A stretch of 64,000 nucleotides of DNA from Fodinibius salicampi (GTDB lineage: Bacteria; Bacteroidota; Rhodothermia; Balneolales; Balneolaceae). The stretch spans positions 1 through 64,000 of the forward strand of contig NZ_BAABRS010000006.1 of assembly GCF_039545095.1 (NCBI RefSeq), read 5' to 3'. Below, piece by piece: positions 18,175 to 27,207 of this stretch. The notes under the pieces are model-generated. The model searched no databases and was not told the origin of the DNA. It worked only from the letters and a program-made list of their open reading frames with translations. A program made the position numbers and the translations under genes. Positions within the stretch are counted from its first letter, which is position 1; each line of letters begins with the position of its first letter.

Positions 18175-19463
18175 TGAACTACGATATTCAACCTGCGGAT
18201 ACACTTCATGGTAATGTTCAACTCCCGGCTGATAAGTCGATTTCACATCGGTCGGCTATGTTTGCTGCCTTGCATGAGGGACAGTCAATTATAAAAAATT
18301 TTTCAGAGGCCGCTGATCCTCACAGTACGCTGGACTGCCTCCGTAAATTAGGGGTCGGAATACAAATTAAGGATAAGAACATTATCCAGGTGGAGGGCGT
18401 GGGACGTGACGGTTTCCTGCATCCTTCCGAGGATTTGGACTGTGGAAACTCCGGAACGACAATGCGGCTGCTCAGCGGCATCATTGCCGGCTCCGGGGTT
18501 CCAGCTCGGTTGACAGGAGATGAATCACTCTCGTCTCGCACCATGAAGCGAATCATCGATCCGCTTACCGAGATGGGAGCAGTAATAGAAGCAAGAGATA
18601 ACGATTTTGCCCCGCTGAATATAAGGAGAGATATCCCACTCAATCCCTTGTATTTTCCGCTTCCTATTGCCAGTGCACAGCTGAAGTCATGTGTGCTATT
18701 AGCTGGATTGTATGGGGAAAAACCTACAAAAGTTATTGAAACTTTGCCCAGTCGTGATCATACAGAACGTTTGCTCAATTTGCCTATCGAAGAAGAAAAT
18801 GGGGAAAAGCGAATATTCTCCAGCAGAGAAGATGAGGTGCCGGAGCAATCCTATCGCGTGCCTAATGATTTTTCGGCCGCGGCATTTTGGTTGGTAGCGG
18901 GTGCTATTCATCCTGATGCCGAGATTGTGCTACCTAAAGTAGGTCTCAATCCCACTCGCACAGGAGCGCTGGAGATATTGCAGCAGATGAATGTCGATAT
19001 AAAAATTAATAACCGGCATTTTGAAGGCCCCGAACCTATCGGCGATTTATCCGTTTATTCTTCAACACTTCAGCCTATTAATATTACAGAAGAGGTCGTT
19101 CCCAACTGTATAGATGAAATTCCCATTCTTTCGGTGGCAATGCTTTTTGCTGACGGATTATCAAAAATTTCAGGAGCGGAAGAGTTGCGTCATAAAGAAA
19201 CAGACCGTCTGACAGCCATAGCAGAAATTCTGGAGGGAGTAGGAGCTGATTTCAAAGAATACAAGGATGGGCTGGAAATTAAGGGAGATCCAGACTTTAT
19301 CCCTGATGCTGCAACGTTCCAAAGTTATCACGATCATCGTATTGCAATGTCAGCAGCAGTACTTGGTTTGATGGGGACTTCCACTTCAACCGTTGAAGGC
19401 GGAGAATGTACGGCTATTTCATATCCCGGATTTTGGGATGACCTGTCAATGCTGACGAATTGA
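18174..19463 (+). CDS. aroA: 3-phosphoshikimate 1-carboxyvinyltransferase (EPSP synthase)
   Basis: Sixth step of the shikimate pathway: shikimate-3-phosphate plus PEP gives EPSP. 429 residues with all signature blocks: DKSISHRSAMFAAL near the N-terminus, DCGNSGTTMRLLSGI (PEP loop), LTGDESLSSRTM, SAQLKSC, LPSRDHTERLL, DEIPILSVAM with the catalytic Asp, HKETDRL and YHDHRIAM. The GNSGTT loop and SAQxK segment are of the kind seen in Gram-positive-type enzymes rather than E. coli, but I draw no conclusion on inhibitor sensitivity. Overlaps the TPR gene by one base. Confidence 0.97.
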   Translation: MNYDIQPADTLHGNVQLPADKSISHRSAMFAALHEGQSIIKNFSEAADPHSTLDCLRKLGVGIQIKDKNIIQVEGVGRDGFLHPSEDLDCGNSGTTMRLLSGIIAGSGVPARLTGDESLSSRTMKRIIDPLTEMGAVIEARDNDFAPLNIRRDIPLNPLYFPLPIASAQLKSCVLLAGLYGEKPTKVIETLPSRDHTERLLNLPIEEENGEKRIFSSREDEVPEQSYRVPNDFSAAAFWLVAGAIHPDAEIVLPKVGLNPTRTGALEILQQMNVDIKINNRHFEGPEPIGDLSVYSSTLQPINITEEVVPNCIDEIPILSVAMLFADGLSKISGAEELRHKETDRLTAIAEILEGVGADFKEYKDGLEIKGDPDFIPDAATFQSYHDHRIAMSAAVLGLMGTSTSTVEGGECTAISYPGFWDDLSMLTN

Positions 19464-19500
19464 TTTTATAGTCCGCAAATCTGACAATTCCTTTCTTTTG

Positions 19501-19518
19501 TTGGCACAATAATGCCAA
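19501..19518. repeat. Perfect inverted repeat upstream of the small heat-shock gene
   Basis: TTGGCA-N6-TGCCAA, two perfect 6-base arms. It lies about 66 bases upstream of the transcription start predicted from the sigma-54-like element at 19549-19565 and could be an activator or repressor site. The arm hexamer TTGGCA recurs at 19549. Confidence 0.4.
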
Positions 19519-19548
19519 TACGTCATAAAATTATCTCTCCTACACAAC

Positions 19549-19565
19549 TTGGCATTGTCATTGCT
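19549..19565 (+). promoter_or_regulatory. Candidate sigma-54 (-24/-12) promoter of hsp20
   Basis: TTGGCATTGTCATTGCT has GG and GC 12 bases apart with the flanking TGGCA and TTGCT of the sigma-54 consensus TGGCAC-N5-TTGCW; only the C after TGGCA is changed to T. Transcription would start near 19576, 13 bases before the first ATG (19589). Whether this organism has RpoN is not visible here. Confidence 0.45.
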
Positions 19566-19588
19566 CATATAAGAGCGAACCATAACAA

Positions 19589-20023
19589 ATGGGTATACCC
19601 ATGAGTGAATTTAGTATTGACATTGAAAAGCAATTAACCCGGCTGGGCAAGGATATACAGAATATTGTTGAGCGTATTGTACCGCTTGAAGATAAAGGGC
19701 ATGACTTTACGCCCGACTGTGATATTATTGAAAGTGAAGAAGAATTTGTAATTAAGCTTGATTTGCCCGGTTTATCTAAAGAAGAAATAAACCTTGCACT
19801 AAAAGATCGTGTGTTAACGGTAAAAGGAGAACGTGCTGATGATGTGGACGATCAGTCGTATCGGCGACAGGAACGCTCTACCGGTGTTTTCTCACGTTCG
19901 TTTGCTTTGCCGGAAAATGTCAATACCGCCGAAATAGATGCACGGAGTAGTCATGGAGTATTGACGATTACCATGCCAAAATCCGGTGTGCCCAATGATG
20001 CGACTTCTATACCGATTAAATAA
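19589..20023 (+). CDS. Small heat-shock protein, Hsp20/alpha-crystallin family
   Basis: An ATP-independent holdase chaperone that keeps unfolding proteins soluble for DnaK, whose gene follows. 144 residues: a short helical N-terminal region (to ~45), the alpha-crystallin domain (~46-135) with PDCDIIESEEEFVIKLDLPG, LKDRVLTVKGER and the signature HGVLTITMPK, and a C-terminal tail ending SIPIK, an IxI-type motif used for oligomerisation. ATG 19589 is taken; ATG 19601 (MSEFSID) is as likely. A sigma-54-like promoter precedes it. Confidence 0.93.
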   Translation: MGIPMSEFSIDIEKQLTRLGKDIQNIVERIVPLEDKGHDFTPDCDIIESEEEFVIKLDLPGLSKEEINLALKDRVLTVKGERADDVDDQSYRRQERSTGVFSRSFALPENVNTAEIDARSSHGVLTITMPKSGVPNDATSIPIK

Positions 20024-20062
20024 GAATGTTGCTTCAAGAAATTTAAAATAATTCGAATATAA

Positions 20063-20078
20063 ATCCGAGCTTTCGGAT
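20063..20078 (+). promoter_or_regulatory. Hairpin in the dnaK leader
   Basis: ATCCGA-GCTT-TCGGAT, a perfect 6-bp stem with a 4-base loop, 55 bases before the dnaK ATG; a second outer pairing AATAT/ATATT can extend it. There is no T-tract, so it is not a terminator. It could be a messenger-stabilising or temperature-sensing leader structure. No CIRCE operator is present. Confidence 0.4.
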
Positions 20079-20133
20079 AAAAAGATATTTCTTAAAGAAT
20101 TAAAACAGTTAACAAAAAACATAGATTACTATT

Positions 20134-22104
20134 ATGGGAAAGATCATAGGAATTGATTTAGGTACTACCAACTCCTGCGTTGCTGTAATGGAAGGCAGCG
20201 AACCGACCGTTATTCAGAACTCTGAAGGCGGACGTACAACGCCCTCTGTTGTAGCATTTTCTAAAGACGGAGAACGTTTGGTCGGTGCCCCTGCCAAACG
20301 ACAGGCAATCACAAATCCAGAAAAAACCATTTCCTCAATTAAGCGCTTTATGGGCCGCTTCTACGATGAAGTGGAGGAAGAAGCCAAACAAGCCTCTTAC
20401 GAGATTGTAAAAGGTGATAACAATACGGCCCGCGTTCAAATTGAGGACCGCACCTATACTCCTCAGGAAATTTCAGCTATGGTGCTTCAGAAGATGAAGC
20501 AGACCGCTGAAGAGTACCTCGGAGATGAGGTAACTGAGGCGGTTATTACGGTACCTGCATATTTTAACGATGCGCAGCGTAAAGCTACTCAGGAAGCGGG
20601 TGAAATCGCCGGTCTTGATGTAAAACGAATTATAAACGAGCCAACCGCTGCTTCACTGGCATATGGTCTTGATAAGAAAGATCAGGATATGACCATTGCT
20701 GTGTATGACCTCGGTGGTGGTACTTTTGATATCTCTATTCTGGAGCTCGGTGACGGTGTATTCGAAGTAAAATCTACTTATGGAGATACCCATCTCGGCG
20801 GTGATGACTTTGACTCCCGTCTGATCGACCACCTGGCTAAAGAGTTTAAGAAAGACGAGGGTATCGATCTCCGGGATGATCCGATGGCTATGCAGCGACT
20901 CAAAGATGCTGCAGAGAAGGCCAAAATAGAGCTTTCAAGCTCACAAAAAACAAATGTAAACCTGCCGTTTATTACAGCTACGGATTCCGGACCTAAACAT
21001 TTGAACATTGACATCACTCGTTCACAGTTTGAAAAGATGATTGATGATCTGGTTCAGAAGACGCTTGGTCCGTGCAAGAAAGTGCTGGATGATGCGGATC
21101 TGTCTCAGAATGATATCGACCAGGTTATTTTGGTCGGTGGTTCTACCCGGATTCCAAAAATCCAAGAAATTGTTAAAGATTTCTTCGGCAAGGATCCAAG
21201 CAAGGGCGTAAACCCCGATGAAGTTGTAGCGGTAGGTGCTGCTATTCAAGGTGGAGTAATGTCCGGTGATGTTGATGATGTTGTCTTGCTGGATGTTACG
21301 CCGCTTTCATTGGGTATCGAAACGCTGGGCGGTGTATCCACACAGCTGATTGAGTCAAATACTACTATCCCGACTAGTAAGAAGGAGACATTCTCTACTG
21401 CTGCCGACAACCAAACCAGCGTAGAAATCCATGTGCTGCAAGGTGAGCGCGCCAAGGCTCAGGACAATAGAACGCTTGGCCGCTTCCACTTAGATGGCAT
21501 TCCGCCGGCACCACGGGGCGTGCCTCAAATTGAGGTTACGTTCGATATTGATGCTGATGGCGTGCTCAACGTAAGTGCCAAAGACAAAGGAACAGGCAAA
21601 GAACAAAGTATTCGTATCGAGGCCTCTTCGGGTCTTTCCGAGGAAGAAATCGAAAAGATGAAGGAAGAAGCCGAGAAGCACGAAGAGGAAGACGAGCGTA
21701 TTCGCGAGCGTGCTGAGAAACTGAATAAAGCTGACAGCTTGGTTTTCTCCACGCGCAAGCAGCTTGATGAGCACGAAGATAAGATCTCTGATGAAAATAA
21801 AGAGAAGATAGAAGCCGCACTTGAAAAAGTTAAAGAGCTTCACGATCAGGAAAAGGTCGATGAGCTTGATGATGCCATGGAAGAGTTAAATAACGCATGG
21901 TCTGAAGCTTCACAAGAGATCTATCAATCTGCTGCCCAAGAACAAGGTCAGCCGGGTGCTGGCGCTGCCGGAGCCGGACCAGGCGCCGCTGCAGGTGCTG
22001 CAAATGCAGCAAATGGAGCTGGTCAGGCTGAAGGAGAAGATGAGGATGAAGAAGATGCAGTAGATGCTGATTTCGAAGTCGTCGATGAAGACGATAAGGA
22101 ATAA
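20134..22104 (+). CDS. dnaK: Molecular chaperone DnaK (Hsp70)
   Basis: ATP-driven folding chaperone of the cytoplasm. 656 residues. The nucleotide-binding domain opens [19 protein letters not shown]-like ([16 protein letters not shown]), with [26 protein letters not shown] and the linker [19 protein letters not shown]; the substrate domain and helical lid follow, and the tail is a Gly/Ala-rich stretch (about residues 605-630) ending in the acidic VVDEDDKE type. The lid is rich in Glu/Lys. grpE and dnaJ are not adjacent; hsp20 lies 110 bases upstream and may share the transcript. A strong terminator ends the unit at 22131. Confidence 0.99.
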   Translation: MGKIIGIDLGTTNSCVAVMEGSEPTVIQNSEGGRTTPSVVAFSKDGERLVGAPAKRQAITNPEKTISSIKRFMGRFYDEVEEEAKQASYEIVKGDNNTARVQIEDRTYTPQEISAMVLQKMKQTAEEYLGDEVTEAVITVPAYFNDAQRKATQEAGEIAGLDVKRIINEPTAASLAYGLDKKDQDMTIAVYDLGGGTFDISILELGDGVFEVKSTYGDTHLGGDDFDSRLIDHLAKEFKKDEGIDLRDDPMAMQRLKDAAEKAKIELSSSQKTNVNLPFITATDSGPKHLNIDITRSQFEKMIDDLVQKTLGPCKKVLDDADLSQNDIDQVILVGGSTRIPKIQEIVKDFFGKDPSKGVNPDEVVAVGAAIQGGVMSGDVDDVVLLDVTPLSLGIETLGGVSTQLIESNTTIPTSKKETFSTAADNQTSVEIHVLQGERAKAQDNRTLGRFHLDGIPPAPRGVPQIEVTFDIDADGVLNVSAKDKGTGKEQSIRIEASSGLSEEEIEKMKEEAEKHEEEDERIRERAEKLNKADSLVFSTRKQLDEHEDKISDENKEKIEAALEKVKELHDQEKVDELDDAMEELNNAWSEASQEIYQSAAQEQGQPGAGAAGAGPGAAAGAANAANGAGQAEGEDEDEEDAVDADFEVVDEDDKE

Positions 22105-22130
22105 TGCTTTACACATCTGAAAAATGTAAA

Positions 22131-22163
22131 AGCCCTCCACCGATCGGTGGAGGGCTTTTTTTA
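22131..22163 (+). terminator. Rho-independent terminator after dnaK
   Basis: AGCCCTCCACCG (22131-22142) pairs with CGGTGGAGGGCT (22145-22156), followed by seven T residues. The stem core is a perfect palindrome around GATC. It ends the hsp20-dnaK unit. Confidence 0.95.
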
Positions 22164-22223
22164 TCTTGGGGAGCCTCCTAATTATGTCTTATATTAGCAT
22201 CAGATTTTAGAAAGGTTACTATT

Positions 22224-23783
22224 GTGAACAGCACAACGATTAGCACTGATTTTCTTGTTATTGGAAGTGGAGCAGCCGGACTGAGTGCTGCTTTACATGC
22301 CAGCAGATATGGTAAAGTCCACCTCGTAACAAAATCCAATTTGGAGCATAGCAGTAGCTATTGGGCCCAGGGTGGAATTGCTGCTGTGTTAGATTCAGAT
22401 GATTCCTACAAAAGTCATATAAAAGATACGCTTGAGGCGGGACGTGGTCTCTGTAATACCGAAGCCGTTGAGCTGTTAGTTAGGGAAGGAGCTCACGAAA
22501 TAAAAAAGTATATTGACTTGGGGATGCCATTTGATTTAACGAATGGGGAGTTGGACCTTGGACTCGAAGGGGGGCACTCTAACCGCAGAGTATTGCATGC
22601 GAATGGAGCGGCTACTGGAAAAGCGCTTGTGGAATTTTTGACTGAACTCGTAAAAAAAGAGGAACAAATAACCGTGGTCGAGCACGCCTTCATCTATCAG
22701 CTTTTCGCTGATGAAATTGAATGCAGTGGTGCAGCGGCCTATCTGTTTGAGGAGGATAAAAATATCAGTATCGAAAGCCCGGCTACTATATTAGCTACCG
22801 GCGGATATTCAGGATTGTTTCAACGGAGCACCAATCCTCATACTTCCACCGGGGATGGATTATGGCTCGGCTTAGATGCCGGAGCAAAGCTGCAAGACCT
22901 GGAGTTTGTTCAGTTTCATCCTACCGCCTTCTATACCGATGATGGATCTACATTTCTAATTAGTGAAGCGTTACGGGGCGAAGGAGCCCGACTGTATAAT
23001 GAAGAAGGAACCCGATTTATGGAGGATTATCCCCGAAAAGAGTTATCGCCCCGGGATATAGTCTCCGGAGAAATACTTCGTCAAATTCGGCAGCAGAAAG
23101 AAAATTATGTATATCTGGATCTTCGCCATTTGGATGCCCGTCGTATCCGAGAACACTTCCCGAATATTATATCCAGAATTGAGGCACAGGGTATCAATAT
23201 CGAGAAAGAAGGTATCCCGATAGCTCCTGCCGCTCATTATTGCATTGGAGGACTGGCTACCGACTTGGATGGATGTACCTCAGTAAAAGGATTATATGCC
23301 TGTGGCGAAGTCGCGGCAACCGGCGTACATGGAGCAAACAGATTGGCAAGCAATTCATTGCTGGAATGCTTGGTATTTAGTAAACGGGCTATTGAGCATG
23401 CGGTAGATGTCGAAGCTCCTGAGCATAATGTACCTGTGGCAAATTTTTATGTTGACGAAGCAAACAAAGACGACTTTGTGCAACTGCAGAAGCAGATTGC
23501 CTCATTATTAAGTAATTTTGTAGGTATCCAGCGAAATAAAGGGGACCTTGAGTATATTATAGAACAGGTTGATCAGCTTTCTGGCTCATTTTCCGAGACA
23601 TCCGAAGAATATTTTTCAATACGTTCTCAAGGATTATTACAACTTGCATACTTTATTAGTAAGGCGGCTTTGAAACGAGAAGAAAGCCGGGGCGTTCATC
23701 AAAGAACAGATTTTCCTGATCGCTGGACAAAAGCAAAACATCTATCGTTTGAAAACTCCATTAAATATACAGGGCAGGCCTGA
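22224..23783 (+). CDS. nadB: L-aspartate oxidase
   Basis: FAD enzyme that oxidises L-aspartate to iminoaspartate, the first step of de novo NAD synthesis. 519 residues. The FAD-binding motif is VIGSGAAGLSAALHA near the N-terminus; SSSYWAQGGIAAV, HSNRRVLHANGAATGKAL, the LEFVQFHPTAFY block, SEALRGEGA and GANRLASNSLLECLVFS are characteristic of NadB and separate it from succinate dehydrogenase SdhA. Start is GTG 22224. It heads nadB-nadC-nadA, which encodes the complete aspartate-to-nicotinate-mononucleotide route. Confidence 0.97.
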   Translation: MNSTTISTDFLVIGSGAAGLSAALHASRYGKVHLVTKSNLEHSSSYWAQGGIAAVLDSDDSYKSHIKDTLEAGRGLCNTEAVELLVREGAHEIKKYIDLGMPFDLTNGELDLGLEGGHSNRRVLHANGAATGKALVEFLTELVKKEEQITVVEHAFIYQLFADEIECSGAAAYLFEEDKNISIESPATILATGGYSGLFQRSTNPHTSTGDGLWLGLDAGAKLQDLEFVQFHPTAFYTDDGSTFLISEALRGEGARLYNEEGTRFMEDYPRKELSPRDIVSGEILRQIRQQKENYVYLDLRHLDARRIREHFPNIISRIEAQGINIEKEGIPIAPAAHYCIGGLATDLDGCTSVKGLYACGEVAATGVHGANRLASNSLLECLVFSKRAIEHAVDVEAPEHNVPVANFYVDEANKDDFVQLQKQIASLLSNFVGIQRNKGDLEYIIEQVDQLSGSFSETSEEYFSIRSQGLLQLAYFISKAALKREESRGVHQRTDFPDRWTKAKHLSFENSIKYTGQA

Positions 23784-23790
23784 ATTACAG

Positions 23791-24651
23791 ATGGTACTTG
23801 CATCAGAAACACAAAATATGGATGAGGCTATTGCCAATTTAGTAGAACGTGCCTTCGAGGAGGACATCCAAAGCGGAGATGTGACGACCAATGCCATTAT
23901 TGATAATAAACGTCGGGCTCATGCCGTATGGACAGCTAAAGACAAGGGAATCATAAGCGGGCTTGATATAGCTGAAACTGTATTCAGGAAATTGGATCCC
24001 GATCTCAAGTGGAATCCCTATATTGAAGAGGGTGATGAGATTAAAGAGGGAACGGAAATTATAGGCTTTCGCGGACTCGGGAGGGCACTTTTAACAGGAG
24101 AACGTATTGCTTTGAATATCGTGCAGCGAATGTCTGGTATTGCTACTAAAACGAATCGTTTTGTAAGTGCTATAAAAGGATTGGAAACTGATATTTTAGA
24201 TACGCGTAAGACCGTGCCGGGACTTCGTCTTCTGGATAAATACGCTGTTAAGGCAGGAGGAGGAAAGAATCACCGAATGGGACTTTATGATCTGGCGATG
24301 ATTAAAGATAATCACATTGTTGCAGCAGGAAGTATTAACAAGGCGGTCAAGCAAGTACGAGAAAAAAAAACCAACCTGGAAATAGAAGTTGAGGTGAAGG
24401 ACCTCTCAGAGGTTGAACAAGCATTGGAAGCACGGGCTGATATTATTATGCTCGATAATATGACTCCTGCACTTATGAAGGAGGCGGTTGCCCGTATTGA
24501 CGGACAGGCCCGGGTTGAGGCTTCCGGGAACATAACACTTAATAATGTGCGCGAGGTAGCTAAAACCGGAGTCGATTATATCTCGGTAGGAGCCCTTACC
24601 CACTCAGTACAGGCATTTGATATCAGTCAAACTTTACAACATATTTCTTAA
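23791..24651 (+). CDS. nadC: Nicotinate-nucleotide pyrophosphorylase (quinolinate phosphoribosyltransferase)
   Basis: Converts quinolinate and PRPP to nicotinate mononucleotide, CO2 and pyrophosphate. 286 residues from ATG 23791, the family's usual size: EEDIQSGDVTT, GERIALNIVQRMSGIAT, DTRKTVPGLRLLDKYAVK (substrate arginine and lysines), GGGKNHRMGLYD and IMLDNMTP, and the C-terminal EASGNITL and DYISVGALTHS. A TTG at 23749 would extend the protein 14 residues into nadB; I prefer the ATG lying 7 bases past the nadB stop. Confidence 0.96.
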   Translation: MVLASETQNMDEAIANLVERAFEEDIQSGDVTTNAIIDNKRRAHAVWTAKDKGIISGLDIAETVFRKLDPDLKWNPYIEEGDEIKEGTEIIGFRGLGRALLTGERIALNIVQRMSGIATKTNRFVSAIKGLETDILDTRKTVPGLRLLDKYAVKAGGGKNHRMGLYDLAMIKDNHIVAAGSINKAVKQVREKKTNLEIEVEVKDLSEVEQALEARADIIMLDNMTPALMKEAVARIDGQARVEASGNITLNNVREVAKTGVDYISVGALTHSVQAFDISQTLQHIS

Positions 24652-24678
24652 CTAAATCGCAATTATCTGGGATAAATT

Positions 24679-25620
24679 ATGAATACCCAAGAATTAATAA
24701 CCGAAGTTAAACGGTTAAAAGAAGAAAAAAATGCAGTAATCTTAGCTCATAACTATCAGGTGCCGGAAGTACAGGACATTGCTGATTATATCGGTGATTC
24801 ACTGGGGCTATCGCATCAAGCTGCAGAAACAGAGGCTGAACTCATTGTTTTTTGTGGTGTACACTTTATGGCGGAAACGGCTTCCATTATTTCTCCCGAG
24901 AAAAAAGTTTTAATTCCGGATCTGGATGCGGGCTGTTCGCTGGCCGACAGCATTACAGTAGAGCAACTTAGGGAATGGAAAGCTGAGCATCCCGATGCGG
25001 TTGTGGTCACTTATATAAATACGACCGCGGCTGTAAAGGCAGAATGTGATTACTGCTGTACATCATCTAATGCAGCTGATATAGTAGAATCAATTCCGGA
25101 AGAGAGAGAAATACTGTTTCTGCCGGATAAATTCCTCGGCTCTTATGTCGAAATGGTAACGGGGCGGGAGCTGAATATCTGGGACGGAGCCTGCCACGTG
25201 CATGAAAAAATAGGAGAGCTGAATCTGAATGAGAAACAAAAAGAGTATCCCGAGGCTGAAATTCTGATCCATCCCGAATGCGGCTGCTCTACATCCTGCA
25301 TGATGAAATCGGCCATGTACTTTGATTGCGATGACGGACATATTCATTCAACCAGTGGTATGCTCAATCGGGCCAGCGAATCGGATGCGGAGGAGTTTGT
25401 GGTAGCCACAGAAACGGGAATTCTGCACCGGATGCGGAAGGAGAACCCGGGAAAGAAGTTTTATCCTGCAAACGAAAACTCCGTATGCGAATACATGAAG
25501 ATGATAACGCTTGAAAAACTCCATGACGCCCTAAAGTACGAGCAGCATGAAGTAAAAGTGTCTGCTGAACTTGCAGAACAGGCTCACTTGCCTATAGAGC
25601 GTATGCTGAGTATCGCATGA
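24679..25620 (+). CDS. nadA: Quinolinate synthase (4Fe-4S)
   Basis: Condenses iminoaspartate with dihydroxyacetone phosphate to quinolinate. 313 residues, the three-domain type: AHNYQVPEVQDIADYIGDSL, CGVHFMAETA, INTTAAVKAECDYCCTSSNA, DKFLGSYV, HPECGCSTSC and ATETGILHRM. The cluster ligands are expected at the Cys of CGVHFM, a Cys in the HPECGC block and the Cys of NSVCEYMKM near the C-terminus. It sits 27 bases after nadC; together with nadB it channels unstable iminoaspartate. Confidence 0.97.
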   Translation: MNTQELITEVKRLKEEKNAVILAHNYQVPEVQDIADYIGDSLGLSHQAAETEAELIVFCGVHFMAETASIISPEKKVLIPDLDAGCSLADSITVEQLREWKAEHPDAVVVTYINTTAAVKAECDYCCTSSNAADIVESIPEEREILFLPDKFLGSYVEMVTGRELNIWDGACHVHEKIGELNLNEKQKEYPEAEILIHPECGCSTSCMMKSAMYFDCDDGHIHSTSGMLNRASESDAEEFVVATETGILHRMRKENPGKKFYPANENSVCEYMKMITLEKLHDALKYEQHEVKVSAELAEQAHLPIERMLSIA

Positions 25621-25700
25621 TTTAATCCAATAAATAAGTATGTTAAGTGTTAAGATTAAAGTAGGGGTAGGCAAGCTGTGTTTGCAAAAAAATATCTAGT

Positions 25701-26705
25701 ATGAAGATTCTTGGAATTGAGTCCTCATGTGACGAAACTGCTGCCGCTGTTTATGATAATAATGGGCTACAATCGAATATAATAGCTTCTCAGGCAGTTC
25801 ATGAACAGTATGGAGGGGTTGTTCCTGAGCTGGCATCTCGCGCCCATCACAAGACCATTTGGCGGACGGTGCGACAGGCACTGGATGAAGCCGATATCCA
25901 GCTGGATGCTATTGATGCGGTTGCCGTAACCCAGGGACCCGGCTTGATGGGATCCCTTTTAGTAGGACTCTGTTTTACTAAAGGGTTATGTTTATCTCGT
26001 AATATTCCACTGGTGGGGGTCAATCACATGGATGCTCATATCTATGCCAATTTCATTGATAACCAACCAGAATATCCATTTATCTCGCTCACGGTTTCTG
26101 GTGGGCATACGCAGCTGGTTCACGTGAAAGCTCCTTTTGAGCATGCTCTTTTAGGCCAGACACGCGACGATGCGGCCGGAGAGGCATTTGATAAAATCGG
26201 GAAAATATTGGGCCTCCCATATCCTGCGGGACCTGTTATAGATGAACGATCACAGCATGGTGATACCCAATTTCATGATTTTCCCCAAGCAATGCTGGAT
26301 AACGATTTTGAGTTTAGCTTTTCCGGATTAAAAACGTCTGTAATGTACTACCTGCAAGACCAGAAAGATGAGGAAGAATTTCTATCCGAGCACCTGAACG
26401 ATATTTGTGCCAGTGTTAGCTACGCAATTACTGAGGTACTTATCAAGAAACTTCGGAATGCCATTGAACATACCGGAGTAAAAACCATTGTGTTGGCAGG
26501 CGGTGTATCGGCTAATTCTATGTTGCGCAAGAAAGCAAGGGATTTAGCCGCAGAGGAGGATTGTGAATTATATATCCCAAAACTGGCTTATTGTACAGAT
26601 AATGCAGCAATGATTGCCATTACCGGCTATATGATGGCTCAGCGCAAAATGTTTGCGGGTATGAACCTGAAACCTTTCGCCAATTTGAATGCTATTAATA
26701 AGTAA
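25701..26705 (+). CDS. tsaD: tRNA N6-adenosine threonylcarbamoyltransferase
   Basis: Transfers the threonylcarbamoyl group to A37 of ANN-decoding tRNAs, with TsaB and TsaE (not in the window). 334 residues of the ASKHA fold: GIESSCDETAAAVY at the N-terminus, ASRAHH, the metal-binding NHMDAHIYA, VSGGHTQLV, DAAGEAFDKIGKILGLPYP, LAGGVSANSMLR and YCTDNAAMIA. ATG 25701 follows an 80-base gap after nadA. The end faces rnhA across a large hairpin at 26718-26745. Confidence 0.97.
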   Translation: MKILGIESSCDETAAAVYDNNGLQSNIIASQAVHEQYGGVVPELASRAHHKTIWRTVRQALDEADIQLDAIDAVAVTQGPGLMGSLLVGLCFTKGLCLSRNIPLVGVNHMDAHIYANFIDNQPEYPFISLTVSGGHTQLVHVKAPFEHALLGQTRDDAAGEAFDKIGKILGLPYPAGPVIDERSQHGDTQFHDFPQAMLDNDFEFSFSGLKTSVMYYLQDQKDEEEFLSEHLNDICASVSYAITEVLIKKLRNAIEHTGVKTIVLAGGVSANSMLRKKARDLAAEEDCELYIPKLAYCTDNAAMIAITGYMMAQRKMFAGMNLKPFANLNAINK

Positions 26706-26717
26706 GGTGGTCATGAA

Positions 26718-26745
26718 GCAGGGGCTTATTGCAATAAATCCCTGC
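26718..26745. terminator. Hairpin between convergent tsaD and rnhA
   Basis: GCAGGG (26718-26723) pairs with CCCTGC (26740-26745) around an inner TTATT-GC-AATAA palindrome. Neither side has a clear T-tract, so it may be a weak bidirectional terminator or a messenger 3'-end stabiliser. Confidence 0.45.
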
Positions 26746-26754
26746 AAGATAGGG

Positions 26755-27207
26755 TTATTGGAACCGTTTTGAGGCCTCTACCGCCAACGCATCAACTCGG
26801 TTATTCCGTTCATTATCGGAGTGTCCCTTCACTTTGATCCACTCCACATCATGCGGTTGCATAGCAGTAAGCATCTCTTCCCATAAATCCTTGTTTTCTA
26901 CCGGCTTTTTATTGGCCTTTTTCCATCCACGTTTGAGCCAGGCATCAATCCATCCTTGTTTAAAAGCATTGACTATAAGTGCGCTGTCACTGTGAATTTT
27001 TACGTGGCACGGCTGATTAATGGCATTCAAGGCTTCAATCACGGCGCGCATCTCCATGCGATTATTGGTTGTGTGTGATTCTCCCCCTGTAATCTTTTTT
27101 TCCTTACTGTTCCATTGCAGCAATGCCGCCCAACCGCCTGGACCAGGATTGCCGCTACAGGCTCCATCGGTAAAGACAATAACTGTTTTCTTTCTTTTCT
27201 TAGACAT
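26755..27207 (-). CDS. rnhA: Ribonuclease HI
   Basis: Removes the RNA strand of RNA-DNA hybrids. 150 residues, close to E. coli RNase HI (155). The four catalytic acids are present: TDGACSGNPGPGG (Asp), MEMRAVIEAL (Glu), HSDSALIVN (Asp) and NNRVDALA (Asp), with WIKVKGHS supplying the active-site His. The basic protrusion WLKRGWKKANKKPVEN used for hybrid binding is also kept. It overlaps the 3' end of pyrF by 8 bases and is the second gene of a two-gene operon. Confidence 0.96.
   Translation of the reverse strand: MSKKRKKTVIVFTDGACSGNPGPGGWAALLQWNSKEKKITGGESHTTNNRMEMRAVIEALNAINQPCHVKIHSDSALIVNAFKQGWIDAWLKRGWKKANKKPVENKDLWEEMLTAMQPHDVEWIKVKGHSDNERNNRVDALAVEASKRFQ

Noticed and set aside
20778-21843. 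Several long frames opposite dnaK
   Set aside because: They mirror the dnaK coding strand and its codon pattern; no independent evidence for genes.
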